From JAUIIK01 sp963745675 (GTDB lineage: Bacteria; Chloroflexota; Chloroflexia; Thermomicrobiales; CFX8): 64,000 nucleotides of DNA. The first letter of the stretch is position 1. Each line of letters begins with the position of its first letter. Shown piece by piece: positions 30,110 to 39,267 of this stretch. The notes beneath the pieces are model-generated. The model ran no database searches, was not told where the DNA came from, and was given only the letters and a program-made list of their open reading frames with translations. The stretch lies in contig CAVUYM010000011.1 in NCBI GenBank assembly GCA_963745675.1, forward strand, positions 95,379-159,378. The letters run 5' to 3'. Made by a program: the position numbers and the translations under genes.

Positions 30110-30904
30110 ATGCCAAAGGTTGACGTCGGTGGGCTATCAATTCACTACGATCAGCGGGGAACCGGTCCCGATGTCGTCCTGCTGCACGGGATCGGCGGCA
30201 ATACCCGACTCTGGCGCTATCAGTTGGAGGGTCTTTCGGATGATTTCCGGGTGACGGCCTGGGATACGCCGGGTTATGGCGGCTCGGATGATCCCGATGG
30301 CGATGACTGGACGATGGCCGACTACGCCGAGCGGCTAGCCGCGTTTCTAGACGCAATTGGGATCGAGCGGGCGCACATTATCGGCCAGTCCTGGGGTGGC
30401 GTGCTGGCGCAGGAGTTCTACCGGAGCTATCCCGAGCGCTTTGATTCGCTGGTGCTCTCCGATACCTATGCCGGTGGCAATGCTCAGCCCGCCGAAGAGC
30501 GCGACGCAGCCCTGCAAGCGCGGCTGACGGCTCTCGACACGATGACGCCAGCCGAGATGGCCCGTCGGCGGGTGCATGCGCTGCTGATGCCGGATGCTCC
30601 GGAAGCTCTGGTGGCCGAGGTCGAGTCGGTGTTGACCGAGATCCACTCGCCGGGCTACCGCATGGCGGCGATTGCGCTGGCGAACGCCAATACGCTCGAC
30701 GTTCAGCCAACCATATCGATACCAACATTGATCACCGCAGGTGATCACGACGGCATCGTGCCGCCGGAGCGTGCTCGCGAGATGCACGCAACGATCCCCG
30801 GCAGCCGCCTCGTCGTCATCGAGAACGCGGGCCATCTGCCGTGCGTCGAGCGGCCGGAGATCTACAACGCTGCCGTGCGGGAGTTCCTTCTCTCCGTCGA
30901 TTAG
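30110..30904 (+). CDS. Alpha/beta hydrolase
   Basis: A 264-residue hydrolase. The oxyanion region is LLHGIGGNTRLW, the nucleophile elbow is G-Q-S-W-G-G (Ser ~97), the acid lies in ITAGDHDGIVP, and the histidine is in ENAGHLPCVERPE. It resembles haloperoxidase/BphD-type enzymes; the substrate is unknown. GAACAGGT lies before the ATG. It stands divergent from the module 3 regulator and convergent with the UspA gene. The frame is intact. Confidence 0.85.
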   Translation: MPKVDVGGLSIHYDQRGTGPDVVLLHGIGGNTRLWRYQLEGLSDDFRVTAWDTPGYGGSDDPDGDDWTMADYAERLAAFLDAIGIERAHIIGQSWGGVLAQEFYRSYPERFDSLVLSDTYAGGNAQPAEERDAALQARLTALDTMTPAEMARRRVHALLMPDAPEALVAEVESVLTEIHSPGYRMAAIALANANTLDVQPTISIPTLITAGDHDGIVPPERAREMHATIPGSRLVVIENAGHLPCVERPEIYNAAVREFLLSVD

Positions 30905-30920
30905 CAGCATCAGGGTCGAA

Positions 30921-31865
30921 TCAGGTCGGCATTCGGATGAGCAGGATCGGGCGCTGGAGGTGGGCGACGATACGGGGTGCGATGCTGCCGGTGACAAAGG
31001 CTTCGATGCCCTGCTTGGCATGCGTGCACATGACGACAAGATCGGTCTCTGTCTCTCGTATCGCTGCGACGAGTTCGGGGGCAACGTCCCCTCGTCGCAC
31101 GACGGCGCTGACCGAACAGGTCGGCGAGGATAGAACGTTAATCATCTCTTGCAGGTAGATCTGGCGTTCTTCGGCTTCGAGCTCCAACACGCCGGCGGTC
31201 GCTGTTGGAGAAAATGTCGCCGGGGCAATGCTCTGGCCGCGAAGCGTGCGGACCGTCGGAACGACACTCGTGAGAAAGAGCGATGCGCCTATTTCGGTTG
31301 CAAGCATATGTGCCATGGGAAGCGCCGCCTCAGCTCCCGATGTGCCGTCCAGCGGGACCGCAATTTGCCTGCCAGTGAACGCCATTCCTCCCGGTTTCGT
31401 CAGCAGAACCGGCTGACTACCGAGATGGAGGACCTGCTGGGCGACGTTGCCGAGAAAGAATCCTCGTAGTCCGCCGCGGCCGTGCGTAGCAATAAGCACC
31501 AGATCAGCACCTAGCTCGGTGGCATGCTCGGTGATGCTGCGCGGGACATCGTGCTCGGGATTGCTATGGACATGCAGATCCACCGGTCCCACTCCTACTG
31601 GAGCTTGAGCAGCGATCTTCTGCAGGTATGCATCGGCCTCGTCTTCATTCTGAAGATGCGGATCGCCATGAACGTCCTCCGGTGGGTCGTGTTCGAGCAC
31701 ATGTAGCAGGGTGACCATGGCTTGCAACTTGCTGGCAATAAAGAATGCGCTCGGCAGAACGGCCTCAGCTAGCGTCGATCCATCGAGCGGCACCAGGAGA
31801 TGCTCGAACTTCCTGGCGGGGCCTATTCCTGGGTCGAATTTCGATGATGAATCGCGCTCGCTCAC
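30921..31865 (-). CDS. Tandem-domain universal stress protein
   Basis: A 314-residue protein with two UspA domains, roughly residues 18-158 and 167-313. The first ATP-binding motif is complete (G-R-G-G-L-R-G-F-F-L-G-N-V-A-Q, then QPVLLTKPG). The second is weaker (THAKQGIEAFVTGSIAPRIV, then PILLIR). UspA dimers bind ATP and aid stress survival. It lies 20 bp downstream of mntH on the same strand and is probably co-transcribed, linking metal import and stress. Confidence 0.88.
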   Translation of the reverse strand: MSERDSSSKFDPGIGPARKFEHLLVPLDGSTLAEAVLPSAFFIASKLQAMVTLLHVLEHDPPEDVHGDPHLQNEDEADAYLQKIAAQAPVGVGPVDLHVHSNPEHDVPRSITEHATELGADLVLIATHGRGGLRGFFLGNVAQQVLHLGSQPVLLTKPGGMAFTGRQIAVPLDGTSGAEAALPMAHMLATEIGASLFLTSVVPTVRTLRGQSIAPATFSPTATAGVLELEAEERQIYLQEMINVLSSPTCSVSAVVRRGDVAPELVAAIRETETDLVVMCTHAKQGIEAFVTGSIAPRIVAHLQRPILLIRMPT

Positions 31866-31884
31866 GACAACTCTCCCGTTTCCG

Positions 31885-33228
31885 TCATGCGAAAAGCGTT
31901 TCGTAGATGAGGAAGAAATTGAGGCCGATGATCAGCACCGCAACGATCGCTGCCGCGATTGTCGTCAGCCGATGATTGACCAGATCACCCATCATATCCC
32001 GATTGCGCGTAAAGAGGACCAGGGGCACGAGTGCGAAGGGGATGCCGAGCGAAAGGATGACCTGGCTGATGACGAGCGTCCGCGTAGCCTCAACGTGCAG
32101 AGCGATGACGATGAGCGCCGGGGTCATGGTGACGGCGCGCCGTAACCAGAGAGGCCACTGCCAGCCGAGGAATCCGCGCATGATCACCTGCCCCGACATC
32201 GTTCCGACTGTCGATGACGAAAGCCCGGCCGCCAGCAACGAAATGCCAAAGAAAAGGCTGGCTGATCCACCGAGCAGTGGGGTCAGCGTCTCGTAAGCTC
32301 GGAGAATTAGATCATCACCCGGTTGGAGGACATCCGTCTGGTAGAAGGTGACCGCCGCCATGAGCAGCATGGCCCCATTTACGAAGCCCGCCAAACCCAT
32401 TGCGATGACGATGTCGATCAGTTCGAAGCGGTAGAGCTTGCGGCGTGCCTGCGCGCCTCTCGGAACGATCCGGTCTTGAGTCAGGGCCGAATGCAGATAG
32501 ATGACGTGCGGCATGACCGTCGCACCCAGAATGCCCGAAGCCAGCAGCACACTTTCAGAGCCTGAGAGTTGTGGACTTGCGATGGCGCCAAAAGTCGCGC
32601 CGTAATCCGGCTTGCCCAGTAGCAACTCGACGACGTAGCAGCCTGCGATGACCGCGATCATGACGGAAATGATTGCCTCGAGTGCTCGAAATCCATAATG
32701 CTGGAGTGCAAGGATGGCGTATGTCGCGACACCGGTGACAAGGCCCGCCAGCAAGAGCGGCATACCAAACAGGAGATTGAGGCCCAGCGCCGCGCCCAGG
32801 AATTCAGCGAGATCGGTTGCCATCGCGATGACCTCGGCCAGTAGCCAGAGCGCCCAGACAACCGGCCGCGGATATTCCTGGCCAATGACTTCGGCCAGAT
32901 TTTGCCCGGTCGCGATGCCGAGCTTGGCCGACAGCGCCTGGATGAGCATCGCCATCAGATTCGAGACGACGATTACCCAGATGAGCATGTAGCCGTACTT
33001 CGCGCCGCCTTCGATGTTCGTTGCAAAGTTGCCGGGATCGACATAGGCGACAGCGGCGATGAAGGCCGGTCCAAGGAATGGCAGCAGGCGAGCTAGCTTG
33101 CTGCGGCCACTTTGGCCGTGGAGGACGGCATCGGCGGCGTTGATCGTTGCGGTATCGACGCGACCGCTTGTCTCTTCGCCGGCATACCGGCGGGTTGGCG
33201 TAGGTTGCTCCAGATCTTCTTCGCTCAT
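31885..33228 (-). CDS. mntH: NRAMP-family Mn2+/Fe2+ transporter
   Basis: About 447 residues with ~11 membrane helices. The metal-site motifs are present: D-P-G-N in TM1 (VAYVDPGNFATN) and M-P-H in TM6 (GATVMPHVIYLHSAL). The protein couples proton and divalent metal uptake. I start at MSEEDLEQPT; an ATG 14 codons upstream (33270) is possible but overlaps the putative operator. The N-terminal ~50 residues are soluble and polar. The frame is intact. Confidence 0.92.
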   Translation of the reverse strand: MSEEDLEQPTPTRRYAGEETSGRVDTATINAADAVLHGQSGRSKLARLLPFLGPAFIAAVAYVDPGNFATNIEGGAKYGYMLIWVIVVSNLMAMLIQALSAKLGIATGQNLAEVIGQEYPRPVVWALWLLAEVIAMATDLAEFLGAALGLNLLFGMPLLLAGLVTGVATYAILALQHYGFRALEAIISVMIAVIAGCYVVELLLGKPDYGATFGAIASPQLSGSESVLLASGILGATVMPHVIYLHSALTQDRIVPRGAQARRKLYRFELIDIVIAMGLAGFVNGAMLLMAAVTFYQTDVLQPGDDLILRAYETLTPLLGGSASLFFGISLLAAGLSSSTVGTMSGQVIMRGFLGWQWPLWLRRAVTMTPALIVIALHVEATRTLVISQVILSLGIPFALVPLVLFTRNRDMMGDLVNHRLTTIAAAIVAVLIIGLNFFLIYETLFA

Positions 33229-33269
33229 AAGGACTTCTTGATCGTTATTCGTGTATCTGAATATCAACA

Positions 33270-33283
33270 TTAGCTGACACTAA
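33270..33283. promoter_or_regulatory. Possible metal-repressor operator upstream of mntH
   Basis: TTAGCTGACACTAA is an imperfect palindrome with TTAG and CTAA ends, 42 bp before the chosen mntH start. Its shape and place suit a DtxR/MntR-type repressor, but the match to a consensus is partial. Confidence 0.35.
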
Positions 33284-33431
33284 AGATAGCATGATTGGCC
33301 TTCGATGAGTACCGCTGAAGTACGTGCATTCCACGTGTACGGTAGCGTACTCATGCCGCATCGCGTGGAAACGCTTGTCGCTCGCTTCCATGGGCTACCG
33401 AGCGCGGCAACCCATAACTGGCCATCTTGCT

Positions 33432-34214
33432 TTATCCCGTCGATGCGATGTGAGAGCACCCGTCGTGCCGGTGCGTGACTGTGGGTCGAGACCGCCGGTC
33501 TTCGATGAGATTAGCGATCAGCTCCAGGTTATCGCTCGTGATTCCACTCACACCCCAACGTAGCACCTCAGCGAGGCGCTCTCTGCTATTGATAGCCCAG
33601 GTCATCACAATCGGGGTATGGGTATTGAGGGCCCGGACGACTCGCTCATCAAGCAGGCGCGATTGAATCGATATGGCTTCCCACTGATTGTCCTCAAGCT
33701 GATCCCAGGCACGCCGCAGCTGCCGGCTATTGCCGATCGAGTAGACCAGCGTTGCATGCGGGTAAGACCTGAAGCGATCGACCTGCTCCCAATTCTGTGA
33801 ACATATGAGAACTGGTCTATCCGGCAGGCAGCGCTGCAAGGTTTCGATGATCTGTTCCGTCGCTGGCTCGCGACCCTTGACGTCAATCATCAGCAAAGTA
33901 TCCGGAGCGAGTGCTGCCAGAAGGTCTGAGAGCTGGAGACGAGGGGTCCAGCCGCGCGCAATTGACCAGCGGTCCCAGAGTAGCGGCACCGGCCCTAGTG
34001 TCTTCGTGTGTCGTACTTCAAGACGTCCGCGATAAGTCCAGAGATCGACTTCAACAATATCGGCCCCGGCTTGCTCGGACATCTTCAGGCTTGAGATGGT
34101 GTTGCCGTAGCGATGAGCGACGACGAACGGACGATGGTCGATGAGATCAAAAACGGAAGGAGCATCTGTCGAGATAAGGGAAGGCGATCCATCCTTTGTG
34201 TAGGCGTTTCCCAT
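33432..34214 (-). CDS. Glycerophosphodiester phosphodiesterase family protein
   Basis: A 260-residue TIM-barrel protein. The N-terminal motif is VVAHRYGNT, then GADIVEVDLW and a later V-R-H-T-K-T, corresponding to the HR, E-x-D and H residues of the GDPD family. MIDVKG and the C-terminal WAINSRERL with GVSGITSDN also fit. The usual glutamate before N-T is replaced, so activity may be altered. The 5' end overlaps the PAP2 gene by 68 bp. Its neighbours (PAP2, LPG-synthase-like) suggest a role in phospholipid turnover. Confidence 0.8.
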   Translation of the reverse strand: MGNAYTKDGSPSLISTDAPSVFDLIDHRPFVVAHRYGNTISSLKMSEQAGADIVEVDLWTYRGRLEVRHTKTLGPVPLLWDRWSIARGWTPRLQLSDLLAALAPDTLLMIDVKGREPATEQIIETLQRCLPDRPVLICSQNWEQVDRFRSYPHATLVYSIGNSRQLRRAWDQLEDNQWEAISIQSRLLDERVVRALNTHTPIVMTWAINSRERLAEVLRWGVSGITSDNLELIANLIEDRRSRPTVTHRHDGCSHIASTG

Positions 34215-35113
34215 CGAGCGAAGATGACTGGAGAGCGGCTGTGTCGTGGCGAGTAGCCGCTGCGCGATCTGGCCAAATGCGACGCCCGAATGACCCGATC
34301 GTCGTTGTGGACTCTGCTAGCCGGGTCGATATGGCAAGGCTAACGAGAACGATGGTTCCGCCAGCAACAGCGTCAACAATATAGTGATTTGCCGAAAGTA
34401 TGATCGCCAGTAGCATCGCGACAGGGATCATATACCCAATGATGCGCACGAAGCGCTGCGGCGATTCCCGTACCAGGGCGATACCCATGAGCAGGTTCCA
34501 GCCGAAGTGCAGGCTGGGCATGGCGGCGAAGCGATTCGCGAGTGCGGGTGGTTGGAGAACCCGATAAGAGCTTGATTGGTTCGTTACCGTATCGACGAGT
34601 CCGTAGCCCGGCATTAGACGTGGTGGAGCTACCGGATAGGTCGCGAAAATCACCATGCCGATCACTCCAGAGATCAGCAGTGCATTGCGGTACTTCGGAT
34701 ACTGATCGAAATGGCGGAGAACCAACCAGAAGACGATCATGATGATGACCGGCCAATGTGCCCAGATATACACCCAGTTCACGAGGTCGGTGCGCCAGCC
34801 CGGCGCTGAGCAAGGTCCGTTGCAGATCTGGCTCGATCCATATCCCCAGTCGTTTCTCCAGGGTGATGATTTGCTCGCCGTGGCGAATCGCGGTTGCCTC
34901 GTTGCCATTTACGAGCCCGCGGACGAGAAAATAAAGGAGAACTGCTGGAAGGATGACCAGTACTTCGCGGGTCACACGCAGACCGAGATTTGTTTGCCAG
35001 GGAAGCACAATACGCAAAATGACAGCGATTGCCATCAATGCGGCAAAGACCAGTGAGGGCCACTCGAGTGGGTTGAGTGTCACATTGATGGGGATATCCA
35101 TGGGTGCAGCCAC
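34147..35113 (-). CDS. PAP2-superfamily membrane phosphatase/transferase (one frame break)
   Basis: About 320 residues with ~6 membrane helices, broken near 34795. PAP2 motifs are visible in P-S-L-H-F-G-W (motif 2) and S-A-N-H-Y-I-V-D-A-V-A-G (motif 3); motif 1 is not clear. The pattern resembles the AUR1/inositol phosphoceramide synthase-like PAP2 group, which moves phospho-headgroups between lipids. It lies between the GDPD gene and the LPG-synthase-like gene on the same strand, so a lipid-remodelling operon is plausible. Confidence 0.75.
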
Positions 35114-35206
35114 TCTGTCAAGCCAGATCGTGTGTTAAAAGTAGCTTGCCATCTGAAACTTGGGGAATCAAGATTCCATGCTGATTAGCGTAATATGTCG
35201 GACCGA

Positions 35207-36332
35207 CTACAACTTTAGCACTAGCACCATGACCACAATGGCGGCTATGACGCCACTACTGAAGAAGTAAGTGATCGGCATTGCCTCGGCAAGCCGTTGC
35301 TGCGACCATGTCCGAGCGCGCGTGATCTGTACCGAAGGCATCCATCGTCCAGTGTGGAGGAGTACCCCCAGAAGAAGCGGAAACCAGACAGTGCCACCCC
35401 TGTAGAGCAAGATCGCGCCGAGGGCCATGCTCGGCGGCACCCCAAACTGCTGGAGTGTGACCGCCATCGAGACTTCGACGATCCCAATACCCTGGAATGC
35501 CGGCGCCAGAGTCACGGTTGCGGTTCCAACGGTATAGCCTGCCAGGATAGTGATGATAGATGGAGAATAACCCACGGCATAAAGCGCGGCGGCAAGCGTC
35601 ACGATGCTGGCAAGCTGGCTGGCCAGGGCCAGTAGATACGGCGTGATGAGGTTGCTTAGATGCAGTCGATGGTTGCGTACGCGGGCCAGCATGACGGCGA
35701 TGCGTGCAGGGATGCCGCGCTCGATCCGATGTAGCATCCGCGGAAAGCGCAACAATAAAAGGGCCAGCCCGACAAGCACAACGAAGGTAGCGATCAGAGT
35801 GATAGCTCCGGCCAGGAGTATCCCGTGCGGCCGGGCCAGAAGGAGCGCTGGCAATAGAAGTGAAATAAACGAGGCGAAGGCCAGTAGGCTTCTCACTCCA
35901 ATGGAAAATATCGCGTCTTCGCTCGGAACGCGCTCGCGTCCGAGTCCCCGCACGAATACATAGACTGATGCAGGTCCGCCACCCGGCATAATCGTCCCGA
36001 TGACCCTGCGCTCCAAGATGCAGCGCAAACAGCCGCCGAAGAGGCAGGCGATGACCGGCGTGGCGGAGCACGATCTGGTAGGTTGCGGCTGCAATTGCCA
36101 GACTCGCAGCCTGAGCGATGAGAATCAGGACGATCCAGTGCGGCGAGCTGTTGGAAATTGTCGTGATAGCCTGCCCGAAGTCAGCGCGTCCCTGAAAGAA
36201 GAAGAGCAAAGCGCAAAGCGTCAGGATGACTATCCATATCTGGGCGCGGTAGCGACTGGCAAAGAGACGTACGACCCGCCAGATCGATCGAGGCGAAAAC
36301 ACCGTGGCTGGCGAGCTTTCCTCAAATTTCAT
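35207..36332 (-). CDS. LPG-synthase-type flippase domain protein (one frame break)
   Basis: About 375 residues of the lysylphosphatidylglycerol synthase TM family (UPF0104), with ~8 hydrophobic helices. RAQIWIVILTLCALLFFFQG begins the first helix; the family hallmark region is the glycine-rich loop GGGPASVYVFVRG and GYTVGTATVTLAPAFQGIGI. A frame break near 36015 splits it. There is no C-terminal aminoacyl-transfer domain, so it is a flippase-like membrane protein only. The ATG is at 36332. Confidence 0.8.
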
Positions 36333-36831
36333 ATCGATGAGATAGATACCCTACGATGAACGGTCGAACGCAGACACTCCAAGTCTGGTGGTGTGTGCTC
36401 ACGGAGTAAATGGTTATTCAGTATTGTCTTGATGGTGCTGTATCGCTATGCGTTCTTCGATGTGACGAGTAGCCACAGGATCAAACGTTGATCCCAATCT
36501 GCTTGATAACAATGACGCCAGTGTCAATAAGGTGACGCCCGTAACGTACGGGGCTGCTGCTACCTGAACTGCATGGCCGTATGCCGGACAGCGTCTATGG
36601 GGTTCCCCCGCCTCTCCGTTAGTCGGGAAAGCCCAATGTTCGCATGGTGCAAGTGCGTGTTGGCCGGTGTTGCAGGCCCGGCGAAGGCTTGCTCTCACAT
36701 CCGGGATTGGATGATGGGCTATTGCTGGATTGGGCGGCTGGAAAGGTGGCACACAATAGCGATGAATTTTCGGAATGGACCCGCTACGATGCATCGTGAA
36801 AAGCAGAAGGCTTCGCAGAAAGGCATTCCTC
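36333..36831. other. Intergenic region
   Basis: About 500 bp between divergent genes. No coding sequence, RNA gene or repeat could be supported. A 237-codon minus-strand ORF that enters it from 37127 is antisense to the ClbS/DfsB gene and has no family features. Confidence 0.4.
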
Positions 36832-37362
36832 ATGGTGCAACTTGAAACACGCGAACAATTGCTTGGCGCTGTGCGAGAACTTCGCGCAGATCTGGACCAG
36901 GTCATCGCCGAGGCGGGCGAAGAGCGTATCGAACAAGCCGGCAGCTTCGAAGAGCTTTCGTTCAAGGACGTCATCGCCCACCTGACCGGATGGCGGCAGC
37001 TCACGGCTGCCCGGCTCGAAGCTGGCATGGCTGGCGAGGAACCGGTCTTCCACTGGCCGGACCGTTTCGACGAGGCTGAGGATCTGCACGCGATCAACCG
37101 CTGGTTTTTCGAGACCAATCGCGACAAACCGCTGGATCAAGTGCTGGCCGAATCGAACGAGAGCTTCGATCGCGTCGAGCAGGCCATCGCGACGATGCCA
37201 GAGGAAGCTTTGCTCACGCCGGGCCGCTTCGACTGGATCTTCTGGACCGAAGACGCCCTCGGACCTGCTGTGGTCGGAGGCATGGTTGACCACTATCGTG
37301 TCGAGCACGCTGATATCCGCGCCTGGTTGATCAAGGGAGACAGGAATATCGACGACGCGTAG
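36832..37362 (+). CDS. ClbS/DfsB-family four-helix protein
   Basis: A 176-residue protein of the ClbS/DfsB (DUF1706) family. It has the typical start of TREQLLGAVRELRADLDQVI, then FKDVIAHLTGWRQL and H-W-P-D-R-F, with a W-x-F-F-E-T-N-R-D-K-P-L motif. ClbS itself hydrolyses the genotoxin colibactin; most members have unknown substrates. I start at MVQLETREQ, since the leader upstream is not conserved. The frame is intact. Confidence 0.8.
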   Translation: MVQLETREQLLGAVRELRADLDQVIAEAGEERIEQAGSFEELSFKDVIAHLTGWRQLTAARLEAGMAGEEPVFHWPDRFDEAEDLHAINRWFFETNRDKPLDQVLAESNESFDRVEQAIATMPEEALLTPGRFDWIFWTEDALGPAVVGGMVDHYRVEHADIRAWLIKGDRNIDDA

Positions 37363-37554
37363 CTGGGGATTGGAGCCGCAACGAGCCCGAGGTCCGATGC
37401 ACAAATATCGCAGCGGAGCTCGTGCATTGTGGTGGCCCTTTCGGGGATTCTCGCATGGTTGTTGTGACGGTGATTACAGGATATGGATGTGGGATGAGCC
37501 GCACATCGTGGCGAATGCGTAAGTCTGTGCAGCGCCAGGCAGAGAACTGGCGAA

Positions 37555-38565
37555 CTATTCCTCGTCGCCGCCTTCGATGAGCGCCTTGTAGCTGGCGTAG
37601 CGGTCGGGGTGGATCTTGTTCCGCGCTTCGAGCGCTCCGAGGACGGCGCAGCCGGGTTCGCTGAGATGGCGGCAATCGCCGAAGCGGCAGTGACCCAGGA
37701 ACGGCTTGAACTCGGGGAAGTACTCATCCAGATAATCGAACTCGACGCCCCAGAGACCGAGCTGGCGCATGCCGGGTGTGTCACCGATGAAGGTGTTTGG
37801 GCCGATCTGGAAGAGCTGGGTCCAGGTTGTCGTGTGGCGGCCCTTGCCGGTCGCGTCGCTGATCTCGCCAGTTGGGGTCTCGATATCGGGCGCGAGGGCG
37901 TTCAACAGGGTGCTCTTGCCGACACCGGATGGCCCGGCGAAAGCAGTAATCTTTCCTCTAAGGAGTTCTCGCAGCGCGTCCAGCCCCTCGCCCGTCTCGG
38001 CACTGGTGTGAATGACCGGGTAACCGGCCATCTCGAAGCGCTCGGTCAGTTCATTCAGGCGGCTCTCGCCTTCGATGTCGATTTTGTTGAAACAGACCAC
38101 TGCAGGCAGCTCGCGCGCTTCAGCGATCAACAGCATCCGGTCGATCATCCGTGGAGAAGGCGTCGGTTCAAGGATGGCGTAGACGGCCAGCAGCTGATCG
38201 GGGTTAGCCATGATGACCTGCTCGACGTCGTCCGTGCCACGGGCGAGGCGGGAGAGCGAGCGCGTGCGCGGCTCAACTTCCTCGATTGCGCCTTCAGGCG
38301 GATCGGTCTCCAGGCTGGCGACGGTGAGCCGTACCCGGTCGCCAACGGCGGCCGGATCGGTCTTGACCCGTTCGCGTTTCAGGATGCCCCGGAGGGTGCA
38401 ACGCACGATGCAGGTCTCGGTCTGGACGTCGAACCAGAGGCCATAGTCGCGAACGATGACGCCCTTGAGTTCGGTTCCGATCGCTAGTTCGTGTGCTGCG
38501 GGCAAATAGTGCTCCTCGGGTGCGTTCCTCGTCTCGATCGATCGCTGCATGGCAATTGTAGCCAC
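37555..38565 (-). CDS. rsgA: Ribosome biogenesis GTPase RsgA
   Basis: A 336-residue, circularly permuted GTPase that checks 30S subunit maturation. The OB fold (~25-100) precedes the GTPase motifs in permuted order: G4 NKID, G1 GPSGVGKST, G2 KGRHTTT and G3 DTPGM. The C-terminal zinc site is C-x5-C-x-H-x5-C (CRFGDCRHLSEPGC). Length and order are normal. The start may be the second Met (MQRS, residue 6). The frame is intact. Confidence 0.95.
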   Translation of the reverse strand: MATIAMQRSIETRNAPEEHYLPAAHELAIGTELKGVIVRDYGLWFDVQTETCIVRCTLRGILKRERVKTDPAAVGDRVRLTVASLETDPPEGAIEEVEPRTRSLSRLARGTDDVEQVIMANPDQLLAVYAILEPTPSPRMIDRMLLIAEARELPAVVCFNKIDIEGESRLNELTERFEMAGYPVIHTSAETGEGLDALRELLRGKITAFAGPSGVGKSTLLNALAPDIETPTGEISDATGKGRHTTTWTQLFQIGPNTFIGDTPGMRQLGLWGVEFDYLDEYFPEFKPFLGHCRFGDCRHLSEPGCAVLGALEARNKIHPDRYASYKALIEGGDEE

Positions 38566-38662
38566 CGGAGCAACGGAGCGGGAAGCCTCGGTTGGTCATC
38601 GTTGGATCAGTTTGCAATGGGACTGGCCAACGAACAAGAGTTATTTCAACCCCTTCGGCCCT

Positions 38663-38747
38663 GCTCAGGGCAAGCTACGTGGAGAAATCTCAGGGTAACG
38701 CTATCGTATTGTTCGACTGAGATCTCTCCGTGAAGCCTGCCCTGAGC
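38663..38747. repeat. Palindromic MITE/REP-like inverted repeat
   Basis: Two ~31-bp arms (38663-38693 and 38717-38747) are inverted copies with about four mismatches. They read GCTCAGGGCA(A/G)GCT... to ...GGAGA(A/G)ATCTCAG around a 23-bp loop. The element sits in the gap between rsgA and the Rieske gene and has no coding capacity. Extended similarity (CCCTTCG / CCCGTTCG) continues outside the arms. Confidence 0.65.
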
Positions 38748-38831
38748 GGGCACCCACGCAGTGGGTACGAACGGGTCGAGATGACAAAGGGGCGGCCCAA
38801 CATTTCAGTTTCCGGTCCAGAAGTCTGCTTG

Positions 38832-39248
38832 CTATCGGTTCGTGATCTCCGGTAGATCTGCTACATCGGCGTAGACGACGACCCAGCCATCTTCGATCGA
38901 GACGGGGTAGGTTTTTACTCGCATCTTCTCGTCGACCAGGCAGCGACCGGTGGCGATCTCGAACTCCCAGAGGTGCCACGGACAGCGGATGATCTCGCCC
39001 TCCTGGGCGATGGTATGGTCGTCGCGTAGCAGCGGCCGTCCCGAGGGCGGCGCGTCGGCGACGATGCGGCCGGTCACTCGACCGGTGCAGAGCGGGCCGG
39101 ATTTGTGAGGGCAGAGGTTGCGCAACGCGTAGAAGGTTCCGTCGATGTTGAAGACGCCGATCCCGGCCCGGCCACGAAACGGCACGACGATGCGCCGCTC
39201 ATCTGGACCGATCTCCTCCGCCCGTCCAACCACTACCCGTTCCGCCAT
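38832..39248 (-). CDS. Rieske [2Fe-2S] ferredoxin-like protein
   Basis: A 138-residue Rieske domain. The cluster ligands are C-P-H (LCPHKSG) and C-P-W-H (CPWHLWEFE). The stretch between them is about 40 residues, longer than the usual 15-18, a variant seen in some stand-alone Rieske proteins. It probably passes electrons to a partner enzyme. It begins 20 bp after the amidohydrolase stop on the same strand, so the two form an operon. Confidence 0.88.
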   Translation of the reverse strand: MAERVVVGRAEEIGPDERRIVVPFRGRAGIGVFNIDGTFYALRNLCPHKSGPLCTGRVTGRIVADAPPSGRPLLRDDHTIAQEGEIIRCPWHLWEFEIATGRCLVDEKMRVKTYPVSIEDGWVVVYADVADLPEITNR

Positions 39249-39267
39249 GTCTACCTATGCGGACTGG

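Noticed and set aside
36414..37127. 237-codon minus-strand ORF
   Set aside because: Antisense to the ClbS/DfsB gene and without family features.
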